A DNA stretch of 64,000 bases from Agreia sp. Leaf283 (GCF_001422485.1 NZ_LMNF01000004.1:62001-126000); one strand, 5' to 3'. Positions 28,168-36,729 are shown, numbered from the stretch's first letter. Numbers and translations: made by a program. The notes: generated by a model not told the origin, from the sequence alone.

Positions 28168-28704
28168 TCAACCGTAGGTATCGCGAGGACCACGCCCTGG
28201 AATTGATCTGGAGCCCTTTTTCCAGGACGGTGCGTGGGGTGCCTGAAAGCGAACGGTCTCGATGCCCGCGTCGGGGTACGACTGGGCGATGCGCGTCATG
28301 ATCATCGTGCGCATGTGCCTCAGCTGCGTGGCCCAGGCCGTGGAGTCGCATTGAACGGTGAGAACGGAGTCGGTGACGTCGAGGGGGAAGCTGTGTTCCG
28401 CGGTGTCTGCGCCCGCGATCTCGGTCCACGCGAGAAGCAGGTCGGACTTCGCCAGGGGGGTGGCCCAGCCCAGCTCGCTCGTCATCGCGGTCATCACGTC
28501 GGAGATGCCCTTGGGGTCTCGTCCCCGGCCGTAGGCCTCGCTCTCCGCGACGGGCTCCCGGATGCGGCGCTTGCGCGTTCCGTATCTGCGGCTCGACGCA
28601 TCGCCGAACACCTCTTTGAACCTCAGGTACACAGAGGAGGAGAGATTCGGTTCGTTCCCTGAGGTCTCGTTCCCTGAGCCTGTCGAAGGGCCGGCGTCGC
28701 TCAC
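28168..28704 (-). CDS. dciA: DUF721 / DciA-family helicase-associated protein
   Basis: 178-residue replication protein of the DciA family, which interacts with the replicative helicase DnaB (encoded at 63503) in bacteria that lack DnaC-type loaders. The DUF721 core is at about 85-165 (LLLAWTEIAGADTAEHSFPLDV and LTVQCDSTAWATQLRHM). Residues ~4-15 (AGPSTGSGNETS) are translated from a copy of the dispersed repeat at 28668-28690, so the N-terminus has been altered by repeat insertion. Its start overlaps the recF stop by 4 bp. A later start after the repeat is possible. Confidence 0.9.
   Translation of the reverse strand: MSDAGPSTGSGNETSGNEPNLSSSVYLRFKEVFGDASSRRYGTRKRRIREPVAESEAYGRGRDPKGISDVMTAMTSELGWATPLAKSDLLLAWTEIAGADTAEHSFPLDVTDSVLTVQCDSTAWATQLRHMRTMIMTRIAQSYPDAGIETVRFQAPHAPSWKKGSRSIPGRGPRDTYG
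28668..28690 (-). repeat. Dispersed palindromic repeat, copy 3 (inside dciA)
   Basis: Reverse-orientation copy, TTCCCTGAGCCTGTCGAAGG. A truncated copy (CGTTCCCTGAGG, 28653-28664) lies beside it. Both fall within the dciA reading frame. Confidence 0.85.
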
Positions 28705-29960
28705 GGTGTGTCCCCTTCGACAGGCTCAGGGAACGACGCAGGCTCAGGGAGCGACGACGGGTCGGGCTCAGGGAACGGCACGCTCGGGTCGACGATCGTT
28801 CCCGCGCTGATGCGCACCGTGTGCGGGGTGAGCGACGGAGGCACATCGTCGTAGACCGCTGCCGTGATCAGCACCTGCTCGTAGTCGGCGACAGCGATGG
28901 CGAGTCGCTGCCGTCTCGCCTCGTCGAGCTCGGCGAACACGTCGTCGAGAATCACCACCGGGTCGCCGGTGGGCGACTCGATGCGCAGAAGCGCGGCGGC
29001 GGAGAGTTTGAGCGAGAGCGCATACGACCACGACTCCCCATGGCTGGCGTATCCCTTCGCCGGCAGTCCGTTGAGCTCGAAGACGAGATCGTCGCGGTGC
29101 GGCCCGATGAGGGTGAGTCCGCGGTCGAGCTCCTGTCGCCGCACGCGGGCGAGGCCCTCACGGAACAGGCCGGCGATGACCTCGCGCGTCAGCGCGTCTT
29201 TCGTGGTGCCCTCGGGAACGGCGAATCCGTCGTCGCCCTGCTCATCGGCATCCGGATGCGCGGACAGCACGCTGAGCCGATTGCCGAGCGCCGGCCGGTG
29301 ATCGGCTCCCGCGATGGAGCGGTACGCGTCGACGACGAGAGGGTGGAGCCTGCCGACCAGGGCGACCCGTTCGGCGATCAGCTCGCTGCCGAGTTCGACC
29401 AGGCGTTCGTCCCAGATGTCGAGCGTGGACAGATTCGCGCCGCGCAGGCCCTGGGCCCGCGCGGACTTGAGGAGCGTGTTGCGCTGCTTCAGCACTCTCT
29501 CGTAGTCGGACTGCACACCGGCGAGCCGAGGAGTGCGGGCGACGAGCAGCTGATCGAGGAATCGGCGCCGACCCGACGGCTCGCCCCGGATCAGAGCCAG
29601 GTCTTCGGGGGCGAAGAGAACAGACGAGAAATACCGCGGGAGCTCCCGGGGCTTGATGACCGACCTGTTGACTTGGGCCCTGTTGGCGCTCGAGCGGTTG
29701 ATCTGCACCTCGACCAGCAGTTCGCGGGCATCGTGCTCGAGCCTGGCCCGCACGATGGCTGCGTTCTGACCGGCGCGGATCATCGCGTGATCGACCGAGA
29801 CGCGGTGGGACCCCAGGCTGCTCAGATAGCCGAGGGACTCGACGAGGTTGGTCTTGCCCTGGCCGTTGCTGCCCACGAAGAGATTCGGCCCCGGCTCGAG
29901 GCCGACCTCTGCGGTGATGTAGTTGCGGAAGTCGACGAGGGAGAGATGCCGAACGAGCAC
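28701..29960 (-). CDS. recF: DNA replication and repair protein RecF
   Basis: 419-residue ABC/SMC-type ATPase that helps load RecA at gaps. Walker A is GSNGQGKTNLVE (about 32-43), the signature region GESWSYALSLKLS, and Walker B VVILDDVFAELD. The start is GTG 29960 with GGAG upstream. The C-terminal ~30 residues (PEPDPSSLPEPASFPEPVEG) come from tandem and partial copies of the dispersed repeat at 28713-28780, so the natural C-terminus has been replaced or extended. The order dnaN-gnd-recF-dciA-gyrB is typical of actinobacteria. Confidence 0.95.
   Translation of the reverse strand: MLVRHLSLVDFRNYITAEVGLEPGPNLFVGSNGQGKTNLVESLGYLSSLGSHRVSVDHAMIRAGQNAAIVRARLEHDARELLVEVQINRSSANRAQVNRSVIKPRELPRYFSSVLFAPEDLALIRGEPSGRRRFLDQLLVARTPRLAGVQSDYERVLKQRNTLLKSARAQGLRGANLSTLDIWDERLVELGSELIAERVALVGRLHPLVVDAYRSIAGADHRPALGNRLSVLSAHPDADEQGDDGFAVPEGTTKDALTREVIAGLFREGLARVRRQELDRGLTLIGPHRDDLVFELNGLPAKGYASHGESWSYALSLKLSAAALLRIESPTGDPVVILDDVFAELDEARRQRLAIAVADYEQVLITAAVYDDVPPSLTPHTVRISAGTIVDPSVPFPEPDPSSLPEPASFPEPVEGDTP
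28713..28780 (+). repeat. Dispersed palindromic repeat, copy 4 with partial tandem copies (inside recF)
   Basis: A full copy (28713-28735) is followed by two partial ones (CAGGCTCAGGGAGCG near 28739 and GGGCTCAGGGAACGG near 28764). All are translated as the Pro/Glu-rich C-terminus of RecF. Confidence 0.85.
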
Positions 29961-29988
29961 GGGTTCTCTCCTGTCTTCCGGATGTTCT

Positions 29989-30036
29989 GTTCCCTGAGCT
30001 TGTCGAAGGGGGGCCCTTCGACGAGCTCAGGGAACG
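29989..30036. repeat. Inverted pair of dispersed repeats between recF and gnd
   Basis: Two copies face each other (29989-30010 and 30014-30036) with only GGG between. They make a 22-bp stem with one G-T wobble. It lies downstream of gnd and upstream of recF, and may act as a terminator or mRNA-stabilising hairpin. Confidence 0.85.
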
Positions 30037-30045
30037 ACATCACTT

Positions 30046-30936
30046 CTAGTCTTCGGCCTTCTTGACCGCGTGGCCACCGAACTGGTTGCGCAGCGCGGCG
30101 ACGGCCTTCATCGACGGCGAGTCCTCCTGGCGGGAGACGAAGCGAGCGAAGATCGACGCGGAGATCGTGGGTACGGGAACGGCGTTCGCGATGGCCTCCT
30201 CGATCGTCCAGCGGCCTTCACCCGAGTCCTCGACGTAGCCCTCGATCTCTTCGAACTCCGGGTCCTGCTCGAGAGCCTGAACGAGGAGCTCGAGCAGCCA
30301 GGAGCGAACGACGGTTCCGCGCTGCCAGGCCTTGAAGGTTCCCGTGACGTCTTTGATGATGTCTTTGCGGGTGTCGAGCAGCTCGTAGCCCTCGGCGTAG
30401 GCCTGCATCAGTGCGTATTCGATGCCGTTGTGCACCATCTTGGCGTAGTGGCCTGCACCGACCTCGCCCACGTGCACGAAGCCCTCCTCGCGGGGGCCCT
30501 CGGGGCGGAGCGCGTCGAAGATCGGCATGAGCAGCTCGACGTTGGCCTTGGTGCCGCCGACCATCAGGCCGTAACCGTTCTCGAGGCCCCAGATGCCGCC
30601 CGAGACTCCGGCATCCACATAGCCGATGCCCTTGGGCTCGAGCTCCGCGGCGTGCTTGAAGTCCTCGGTGAAGCGCGAGTTGCCTCCGTCGATGACCAGG
30701 TCGCCGTCGGACAGGACCGTGCCGAGCTCGGTGATGACCGAATCGGTGATCTTGCCGGCGGGAACCATGACCCACACGATGCGGGGGCTGGGCAGGGCGG
30801 CTGCGAGGGCGGCGAGATCGGCGACGTCGGAGACGGCCGGGTTGTTGTCGTATCCCGTCACCTCGTGACCGGCGTTGCGCAGTCGCGCACGCATGTTGTT
30901 GCCCATCTTGCCGAGACCGACGAGTCCAATGTGCAT
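30046..30936 (-). CDS. gnd: 6-phosphogluconate dehydrogenase, decarboxylating (short form)
   Basis: 296-residue oxidative pentose-phosphate enzyme converting 6-phosphogluconate to ribulose 5-phosphate. The N-terminal NAD(P) fold has GLVGLGKMGNNMRARL, and the substrate region has DGGNSRF and VGAGHYAKMVHNGIEYALMQ. The ~300-residue length is the short, often NAD-dependent form. ATG 30936 follows a strong AGGAG. Its place between dnaN and recF is a long-conserved actinobacterial feature, although the enzyme has no known replication role. Confidence 0.95.
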   Translation of the reverse strand: MHIGLVGLGKMGNNMRARLRNAGHEVTGYDNNPAVSDVADLAALAAALPSPRIVWVMVPAGKITDSVITELGTVLSDGDLVIDGGNSRFTEDFKHAAELEPKGIGYVDAGVSGGIWGLENGYGLMVGGTKANVELLMPIFDALRPEGPREEGFVHVGEVGAGHYAKMVHNGIEYALMQAYAEGYELLDTRKDIIKDVTGTFKAWQRGTVVRSWLLELLVQALEQDPEFEEIEGYVEDSGEGRWTIEEAIANAVPVPTISASIFARFVSRQEDSPSMKAVAALRNQFGGHAVKKAED

Positions 30937-31003
30937 TACGAAATCTCCTTGACGAATACGTGGGTGACGGCGCCCGGGATCCCGGCCACCGGCATCCGGT
31001 GAA

Positions 31004-32149
31004 TTACCGCAGCAACAGGTTCGGCTGCAGCAGGTATTTGTAGTCGTCTGTGCCGGGCTGGTCTTTGGACGACTGGCTCGTGATGAGCACGGGGCCCGGC
31101 TTGTTCGGGTTGTCGGTCTTGGTGAACGAGATCCGAACGTATTCCGAGTGCACAGCACTCAGACCATCAAGCAGGAACTGTGGTTTCAGCGAGACGACGG
31201 TGTCGGAGCCGGTGAGGAGTGCGTCGATCGATTCGGATGCCTGGGCCTGCTCGGAGCCGATGGCCTCGAGGGTGACACCGTCGATCGTGAACGAGAAGCG
31301 GAGCGCGGCCTCGCGCTCGAGAACGAGGCTGACACGGCGAGTCGACTCGATGAGTTCGGCCGTGTTGATGACCGCGTAGTTGTCGACGGTCTCGGGGAAC
31401 AGGCGCTTCACGGGAGGGAAGTTGCCCTTGATGAGCAGCGACGTGACGGTCTTCTTGTCGGCGCGGAAGGCGATCAGTTCGCGGTCGTCGGTGTTGGTGA
31501 TCGAGACCGAGATCGTGCCGGCGTTGCCGAAGGTCTTGCCGACCTCCTGAAGCGTCTTCGCGGGAACGAGCGCGCTCGCCGTGGTGACTCCGGCGTCACC
31601 CGAATCCCAGTCGATGTTGCGCACGGCGACGCGGTAGCGGTCGGTGGCGACGAGCGAGAGCGTGTTGTCGGAGACCTCGAGCTGCACGCCGGTGATGACG
31701 GGCGTGACGTCGTCTCGAGATGCGGCCACGGCGACCTGGGCCACGGCGGCGGCGAACTTGTCGGCGGGCAGGATGCCCGATTCCTCGCCGATCTGCGGAA
31801 GGCTCGGGTACTCCTCGACCGGCATGCTCAGCAGCGTGAACTTGGCTGACCCGCTCGAGACGGTGATGCGTGAGTCTTCTGAGGCGAAGCGCACGGGAGC
31901 GTTGGGGAGCTTGCTCGCGATGTCGGACAGCAGACGGCCTGAGACCAGGACGGTGCCGGGCTCTTCGACGTCTGCGGCGATCTGAGTTTGAGCCGAGACT
32001 TCGTAATCGAACGACGACAGCGTGAGTCCGTCTTCATCGGCCTTGATGAGGATTCCGGAGAGGATCGGCAGAGTGGTTCGCTGAGGCAACAGCTTGACGG
32101 CGAAGGAGACGGCTTCGCTGAAGACGTCTCTGTTGGCTTGGAACTTCAC
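31004..32149 (-). CDS. dnaN: DNA polymerase III beta subunit (sliding clamp)
   Basis: 381-residue clamp protein forming a ring dimer that tethers polymerase to DNA. The start is GTG 32149 (MKFQANRDVFSEAVSFAVKLLPQRTTLPIL), with GGAG in the right place; an upstream in-frame ATG is rejected because it lacks the family N-terminus. Three clamp domains are present, ending DDYKYLLQPNLLLR, close to the usual length. It is the first gene left of oriC. Confidence 0.97.
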   Translation of the reverse strand: MKFQANRDVFSEAVSFAVKLLPQRTTLPILSGILIKADEDGLTLSSFDYEVSAQTQIAADVEEPGTVLVSGRLLSDIASKLPNAPVRFASEDSRITVSSGSAKFTLLSMPVEEYPSLPQIGEESGILPADKFAAAVAQVAVAASRDDVTPVITGVQLEVSDNTLSLVATDRYRVAVRNIDWDSGDAGVTTASALVPAKTLQEVGKTFGNAGTISVSITNTDDRELIAFRADKKTVTSLLIKGNFPPVKRLFPETVDNYAVINTAELIESTRRVSLVLEREAALRFSFTIDGVTLEAIGSEQAQASESIDALLTGSDTVVSLKPQFLLDGLSAVHSEYVRISFTKTDNPNKPGPVLITSQSSKDQPGTDDYKYLLQPNLLLR

Positions 32150-32540
32150 GAAGGCACTCCATACGAGATCGGCCAGTTGAGATGGGTTGCTGATTGGCCT
32201 CAATGCTAGCGGGTGACGACACCGTCGACGGTTTTTGTGATTCGAGGGCGACGCCGTCGGAAAGGTTGTCGGGGGCTGGATTAATTGAATTAAACGTTAA
32301 TGGTCTTAACCGCTGTGGATATGTGGATAACTTCTGTGGATTGCAGTCGTGCGTAGGGAACTACACGAGTGTGAGATGTAGAAATCGTGTGCGGCACGCA
32401 TCCACAACTCGACCCCGCGACGAACGTGGGATTAACGACTCCACAACTCGGGGCCATCTGCTCACACATTCGGAGCCGTTATCCACAGCTTCTGCACAAG
32501 CTGTGGAAAGTGCTGTGCGATGGCACGGTGCGAGGCGCGA
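32150..32540. other. Origin of replication region oriC
   Basis: 391 bp between dnaN and dnaA. It has an AT-rich stretch (32278-32310), a candidate unwinding element, followed by DnaA boxes: TGTGGATAT (32314), exact TGTGGATAA (32322-32330), TGTGGATTG (32335), CATCCACAA (32399), CTCCACAA (32439), exact TTATCCACA (32479-32487) and TGTGGAAAG (32502). Two exact and several degenerate boxes at this location match actinobacterial oriC. No gene is seen. Confidence 0.88.
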
Positions 32541-33974
32541 TCAGACGTCTTTGTAACGCTGGTTGTGCTTGATGCGATTGCTCACTTCGGTGACCTGGTT
32601 GTAGATCGACCGCTTCTCGGTCATGAGCTTGCCGATCTTGTTGTTCGCGTACATCACCGTGGTGTGGTCCCGGCCCCCGAACAACTGGCCGATCTTCGGC
32701 AGCGAGAGACTCGTCATCTCGCGGCACAGGTACATAGCGATCTGTCGTGCAGTCGCGATCGCCTGCGATCTCGACGAGCCGTAGAGATCGTCGACCGACA
32801 GCTTGAAGTACTCGGCCGTGTGGTTGATGATGTCGACCGGCGCGATGATGTTGTCTTCATCGAGGGTGATGAGGTCTTTGAGCACGGTCTGCACGAGCTG
32901 CATGTCGACGGGCGTGCGATTGAGGCTGGCGAACGCCGTGACCCGGATGAGGGTTCCCTCGAGCTCGCGCACATTGGAGGAGACCTTGGTGGCCATGTAT
33001 TCGAGGATGTCGTCGGGAACGCGCAGCTTCTCGCTCTGCGCTTTCTTGCGGAGGATGGCGATGCGCGTCTCGAGGTCGGGCGTCTGCACGTCTGTGATGA
33101 GACCCCATTCGAACCGCGTTCGCATGCGGTCTTCGAATCCGGTCAGGGCCTTCGGCGGAAGGTCCGACGTGATGACGACCTGCTTGTTGTGGTCGTGCAG
33201 GGTGTTGAAGGTGTGGAAGAAGGCTTCCTGGGTCTCGGCCTTGCCCTGCAAAAACTGGATGTCGTCGATGAGGAGCAGATCGATGTCGCGGTAGCGGGAG
33301 TGGAAGGCCGCTCCCCTGTTGTTCGCGATCGAGTTGATGAAGTCGTTGGTGAATTCCTCGCTCGACACGTAGCGAACGCGCACCCCGGGATAGAGGCTCA
33401 TGGCGTAGTGGCCGATGGCGTGCAAGAGGTGGGTCTTGCCGAGACCGGAGTCTCCATAGATGAAGAGCGGGTTGTAGGCCTTGGCCGGTGCCTCGGCAAC
33501 GGCCACCGCCGCGGCGTGGGCGAAGCGGTTCGAGCCGCCGATGACGAAGTTGTCGAAACTGTACTTCGGGTTGAGCCGGGTGTCGTTATTGCGGGGCGGC
33601 CCGACGGTCTCCTGTGCGGGCGTCGGCTGCTGCTGCACGGGCGGCGTCTCGATGTAGACGGGTTCGGATGCCTCGGCCTGGCCGGCCATCTCGGATCCGC
33701 TGATCTCGGGGTTCACCACCACGGAGAAGTTGGTGACGTCGAGGCCGGAGTCGAGCTGGCCGATCGCCGTCAGCAATGACGGGCGCACTCTCAACTCGAG
33801 CATGTCGCGGGTGAAGTCGTTGGGCACTTCGAGGTAGAAGGATCCGGCCATGATGCCCTTGGGCACCACCAGACCGAGGAAGCCGCGGAGCTGCGGTGTG
33901 ATTCGTTCGTCACGGGACAGTGCCTGAAGTACGGAACGCCACTGGCCTTCCGTCGAGGTGTCATCCTCAGCCAT
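32541..33974 (-). CDS. dnaA: Chromosomal replication initiator protein DnaA
   Basis: 477-residue AAA+ ATPase that binds DnaA boxes and melts oriC. Domain I is at about 1-90. A Pro/Gln-rich linker (about 105-140) is followed by domain III with Walker A GDSGLGKTHLL and Walker B LLLIDDIQFLQ. Domain IV has the DNA-binding signature LSLPKIGQLFGGRDHTTVMYA. ATG 33974 (MAEDDTSTEG) has GGGAG seven bases upstream. The protein is normal in length, and the dnaA promoter lies at 34080-34108. Confidence 0.97.
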   Translation of the reverse strand: MAEDDTSTEGQWRSVLQALSRDERITPQLRGFLGLVVPKGIMAGSFYLEVPNDFTRDMLELRVRPSLLTAIGQLDSGLDVTNFSVVVNPEISGSEMAGQAEASEPVYIETPPVQQQPTPAQETVGPPRNNDTRLNPKYSFDNFVIGGSNRFAHAAAVAVAEAPAKAYNPLFIYGDSGLGKTHLLHAIGHYAMSLYPGVRVRYVSSEEFTNDFINSIANNRGAAFHSRYRDIDLLLIDDIQFLQGKAETQEAFFHTFNTLHDHNKQVVITSDLPPKALTGFEDRMRTRFEWGLITDVQTPDLETRIAILRKKAQSEKLRVPDDILEYMATKVSSNVRELEGTLIRVTAFASLNRTPVDMQLVQTVLKDLITLDEDNIIAPVDIINHTAEYFKLSVDDLYGSSRSQAIATARQIAMYLCREMTSLSLPKIGQLFGGRDHTTVMYANNKIGKLMTEKRSIYNQVTEVSNRIKHNQRYKDV

Positions 33975-34079
33975 GGAACTCCCGTCGAACAATATGAAAA
34001 AACAAATCTGCCTGTGGAAAACGAAGGCAGTTAGAGCCGGCGTGCTGAGCGTCCCCGAGCGCCAGCGGGCTGGATAACT

Positions 34080-34108
34080 AAGCTAGTTGCTGCCATGCGG
34101 CAGGGCAA
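34080..34108 (-). promoter_or_regulatory. dnaA promoter
   Basis: Minus-strand -35 TTGCCC (34108-34103), 17-bp spacer and -10 TAGCTT (34085-34080). The predicted leader is about 100 nt. Confidence 0.6.
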
Positions 34109-34190
34109 GCTCACTGTATTGACTCTACGCGTGTCATGCACAGGCAGTTTCCACAGTCTGTGGATAATTGATTCTTTGTGCCCGTGAAGT

Positions 34191-34219
34191 TTGACCATTG
34201 GCATTCGAGGTCGTAGGTT
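34191..34219 (+). promoter_or_regulatory. rpmH promoter
   Basis: -35 TTGACC (34191-34196), 17-bp spacer and -10 TAGGTT (34214-34219), followed by TAAT. The leader to the rpmH ATG is about 85 nt. Confidence 0.75.
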
Positions 34220-34312
34220 TAATCAGTTGACTTGTGGCCAATCGGCCCGCACTTACTTTCCCGGTTCCCTGTCGTGCACACGCGATGAGGTCCGGGCCAC
34301 GGAGAACACACC

Positions 34313-34450
34313 ATGAGCAAGAGAACTTTCCAGCCGAACAACCGCCGCCGCGCCAAGGTGCACGGCTTCCGTCTGCGCATGCGCACGCGCGCCGGCCGCG
34401 CCATCCTCGGCGCTCGTCGCCGCAAGGGTCGCACCGAGCTCTCCGCGTAG
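34313..34450 (+). CDS. rpmH: 50S ribosomal protein L34
   Basis: 45-residue, strongly basic ribosomal protein, reading [20 protein letters not shown] and ending [11 protein letters not shown]. Length and sequence are typical of actinobacterial L34. It starts the rpmH-rnpA-yidD-yidC-jag-rsmG cluster running away from dnaA. Confidence 0.97.
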   Translation: MSKRTFQPNNRRRAKVHGFRLRMRTRAGRAILGARRRKGRTELSA

Positions 34451-34469
34451 CAGCCGACCTCGTTTCGCT

Positions 34470-34823
34470 GTGTTGGCTCACGCCAACCGGATCACCACCG
34501 CTGATGACTATCGCGGTGTGGTCCGGCGGGGAACACGTTTCGTGTCCCCGAATGCCGTGACGTACCTTCGCGCACCCAAAAACGACGAGTCCGCTGCCGG
34601 TGCTCCCCGGTTCGGATTCATCGTGGCCAAGTCTGTGGGCGTGGCTGTGATCCGCAACAGGGTGCGCAGACGGTTGAAAGCCGCCAGCTACAGCATGCTC
34701 GACCAGGTGAAGCCAGGAACCGATGTCGTGGTCCGGGCTCTTCCCGGGGCTGCATCTCAGCCTTACGGCGTACTCTGCCAGGAGTTGGCCGCATCGCTCC
34801 GGAAGGGATCCGCACTCGTATGA
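34470..34823 (+). CDS. rnpA: Ribonuclease P protein component
   Basis: 117-residue protein that assists the RNase P RNA in trimming tRNA 5' ends. The signature RNRVRRRLKAA is present. The start is GTG 34470 or the TTG directly after it (MLAHANRITTADDYRGVVRRG). It overlaps yidD by 4 bp (ATGA). Confidence 0.96.
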   Translation: MLAHANRITTADDYRGVVRRGTRFVSPNAVTYLRAPKNDESAAGAPRFGFIVAKSVGVAVIRNRVRRRLKAASYSMLDQVKPGTDVVVRALPGAASQPYGVLCQELAASLRKGSALV

Positions 34824-35161
34824 CGACGGTTCCGGTTTCCTCCATCTCGATGAAATACGTGCTGATCAGCGTATTCCTGCTTCCCCGCAACGCGGCGGTG
34901 CTCCTTCTCCGCGGGTACAGGGCAGTGATCTCTCCTCTATACGGAGATGTCTGCAGGTATTACCCCTCTTGTTCGTCGTACACCCTCCAGGCAATTCAGC
35001 AACGTGGATTGTCTGTGGGAACCGGTCTCGGCATCCTGCGTATCGCGCGGTGTCACCCCTGGGCGGCCGGCGGTGTCGACGATGTGCGACCCGCCAAGAA
35101 CCCCCGATACGCGCTGACGCCGTTCGGATTCGTTGTTCCACGTAGCCACGGAAAGGGCTAG
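34820..35161 (+). CDS. yidD: Membrane protein insertion efficiency factor YidD
   Basis: 113-residue membrane-associated protein with the family signature YRAVISPLYGDVCRYYPSCSSYTLQAI and GLGILRIARCHPWAAGGVD. It aids YidC-dependent insertion. Coupled to rnpA, with 5 bp between its stop and yidC. Confidence 0.95.
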   Translation: MTTVPVSSISMKYVLISVFLLPRNAAVLLLRGYRAVISPLYGDVCRYYPSCSSYTLQAIQQRGLSVGTGLGILRIARCHPWAAGGVDDVRPAKNPRYALTPFGFVVPRSHGKG

Positions 35162-35166
35162 ACGCT

Positions 35167-36126
35167 TTGGATCTCCTCGGCACCATACTTTGGCCGATCA
35201 AATGGGTCGTCGAACTCATCCTGGTCGCATTCCACTACGTCTGGACGTGGGTCGGGCTCAACCCCGATGACGGCCTCACGTGGGTGCTATCCATCGTCGG
35301 CCTGGTGCTGGTGATCCGGGCCGCCCTCATCCCCATCTTCGTGCGGCAGATCAAGAGCCAGCGCAAGATGCTCGAGGTCGCGCCACAGCTGAAGAAGATC
35401 CAAGACAAATACAAAGGCAAGAAAGACCAGTTCTCCCGCGAGGCGATGTCGCGCGAGACCATGGAGCTCTACAAGCGCACGGGCACCAATCCGCTGAGTT
35501 CCTGCCTGCCGCTGCTTTTGCAGATGCCGATCTTCTTCTCGCTCTTCTCCGTGCTCAACGACGCGCAGCACGAGAAGCCCGGAGGTGGCGTCGGGCTCCT
35601 CAATGAGGCACTGGCCAAGTCATTCGGAGAGTCCGATCTGTTCGGCGCACCGCTCAAGGCGACCCTCGCGAACAACGAGGGCAGTGTTCTCGTCATCGTC
35701 TTCGCTGTCACGATGATCGCCCTGATGACGGCTTCGCAGTTCATCACGCAGCTGCAGATCATGTCGAAGAACCAGTCGCCCGAGGCCAAGAACAGCCCGA
35801 TGTTCAAGCAGCAGCGCATCCTGCTCTACATCCTTCCCGTTGTCTTCATCTTCTCCGGCGTGGCCTTCCCGCTGGGCGTGATGTTCTACTGGCTCACCTC
35901 CAACTTCTGGACCATGGGGCAGCAGTTCCTGGTCATCCGGAACATGCCCACACCGGGCAGTGAGGCGGCCGCGGCGCGCGAGGCACGACTCGCGAAGCGG
36001 GGCAAACTCGTGATCAAGGACGGTCCTCTGAGCGACGAGGTCGTCGAAGACCAGACCCCGAAGACGACGCAGCGGCAGCAGCCCGTGAGCAAGAACCGAG
36101 CCAAGAAGCAGGGTGGATCCAAGTGA
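35167..36126 (+). CDS. yidC: Membrane protein insertase YidC
   Basis: 319-residue membrane insertase. The start TTG 35167 (MDLLGTILWPIKWVVELIL) is supported by GAAAGGG upstream. About five membrane segments are visible, with the hallmark basic cytoplasmic loop (QIKSQRKMLEVAPQLKKIQDKYKGKK) and QMPIFFSLFSVL. The C-terminal tail is basic, typical of ribosome-contacting YidC forms. It overlaps the jag GTG by 4 bp. Confidence 0.96.
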   Translation: MDLLGTILWPIKWVVELILVAFHYVWTWVGLNPDDGLTWVLSIVGLVLVIRAALIPIFVRQIKSQRKMLEVAPQLKKIQDKYKGKKDQFSREAMSRETMELYKRTGTNPLSSCLPLLLQMPIFFSLFSVLNDAQHEKPGGGVGLLNEALAKSFGESDLFGAPLKATLANNEGSVLVIVFAVTMIALMTASQFITQLQIMSKNQSPEAKNSPMFKQQRILLYILPVVFIFSGVAFPLGVMFYWLTSNFWTMGQQFLVIRNMPTPGSEAAAAREARLAKRGKLVIKDGPLSDEVVEDQTPKTTQRQQPVSKNRAKKQGGSK

Positions 36127-36701
36127 GTGACGTGACAACAGACGCCGCAACCGTGTCGAACGACGAGACGGATGTCGTCGTCGAGGTCGTCGACGAGGCC
36201 GCCATCGGCACCGATCCTGTCGAATCGTCGGAGTCGACGCCTGAGGCGAACCTCGACGACGAGGGCGATATCGCAGCCGACTACATCGAAGAGCTTCTCG
36301 ACATCTGCGACCTCGACGGCGATATCGACATCGACACTCGTGGTGGCCGTGCCTACATCTCGGTCAACGCTTCCGGCGACAGCAACATCCGAGTGCTGTC
36401 GAAGCCCGACACGGTGAACGCTCTTCAGGAACTCACGCGCCTTGCGGTTCAGACCAAGACCGGCGCTTTCAGCCGCCTGATTCTCGATGTCGGCGGAAGC
36501 CGTGAGGCTCGCCAGGCCGAGCTGGGTCGTCTCGTCGACGCCGCTGTTGCGAAGATCGAGGCCGGCGACGAGTCGGCCGCGCTGGAGCCTATGTCGTCGT
36601 ACGAGCGCAAGCTGGTTCACGACATCGTGGCCGAGCGCGGCTTCGTGTCGGCGTCGGAGGGCGACGGCCGCGACCGTCACACCGTCATCACGCGCGCCTG
36701 A
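36123..36701 (+). CDS. jag: R3H-domain RNA-binding protein (Jag/KhpB type)
   Basis: 192-residue protein starting at GTG 36123 in the GTGA overlap with yidC. An acidic N-terminal ~50 residues precede a KH-like domain (about 55-125) and a C-terminal R3H domain (about 130-190), with MSSYERKLVHDIVAERGFVSASEG matching the R3H pattern. KhpB/EloR homologues bind RNA and affect cell elongation in firmicutes; the role in actinobacteria is less clear. Confidence 0.93.
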   Translation: MSDVTTDAATVSNDETDVVVEVVDEAAIGTDPVESSESTPEANLDDEGDIAADYIEELLDICDLDGDIDIDTRGGRAYISVNASGDSNIRVLSKPDTVNALQELTRLAVQTKTGAFSRLILDVGGSREARQAELGRLVDAAVAKIEAGDESAALEPMSSYERKLVHDIVAERGFVSASEGDGRDRHTVITRA

Positions 36702-36729
36702 CCCACTCCCCCACTACCCCGGCACCGCA

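Larger units (their letters stand above)
33975..34312. other. dnaA-rpmH divergent intergenic region
   Basis: 338 bp carrying the dnaA and rpmH promoters and DnaA boxes: TGTGGAAAA (34013-34021), a partial box in CTGGATAA (34070-34077), and a head-to-head pair TTTCCACAG (34148-34156) / exact TGTGGATAA (34159-34167). The pair forms a near palindrome and could mediate DnaA autoregulation or be a second part of the origin. Confidence 0.75.

Noticed and set aside
33975-33992. Upstream TTG start for dnaA
   Set aside because: It would place the ribosome site GGGAG inside the gene; ATG 33974 is correctly spaced from that site.
34227-34259. Second rpmH promoter (TTGACT with TTACTT)
   Set aside because: The spacer would be 21 bp, too long for a normal housekeeping promoter.
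36487-36729. Upstream extension of rsmG
   Set aside because: The extra residues overlap jag in another frame and lack the RsmG N-terminus; the GTG at 36730 gives a normal-length protein.
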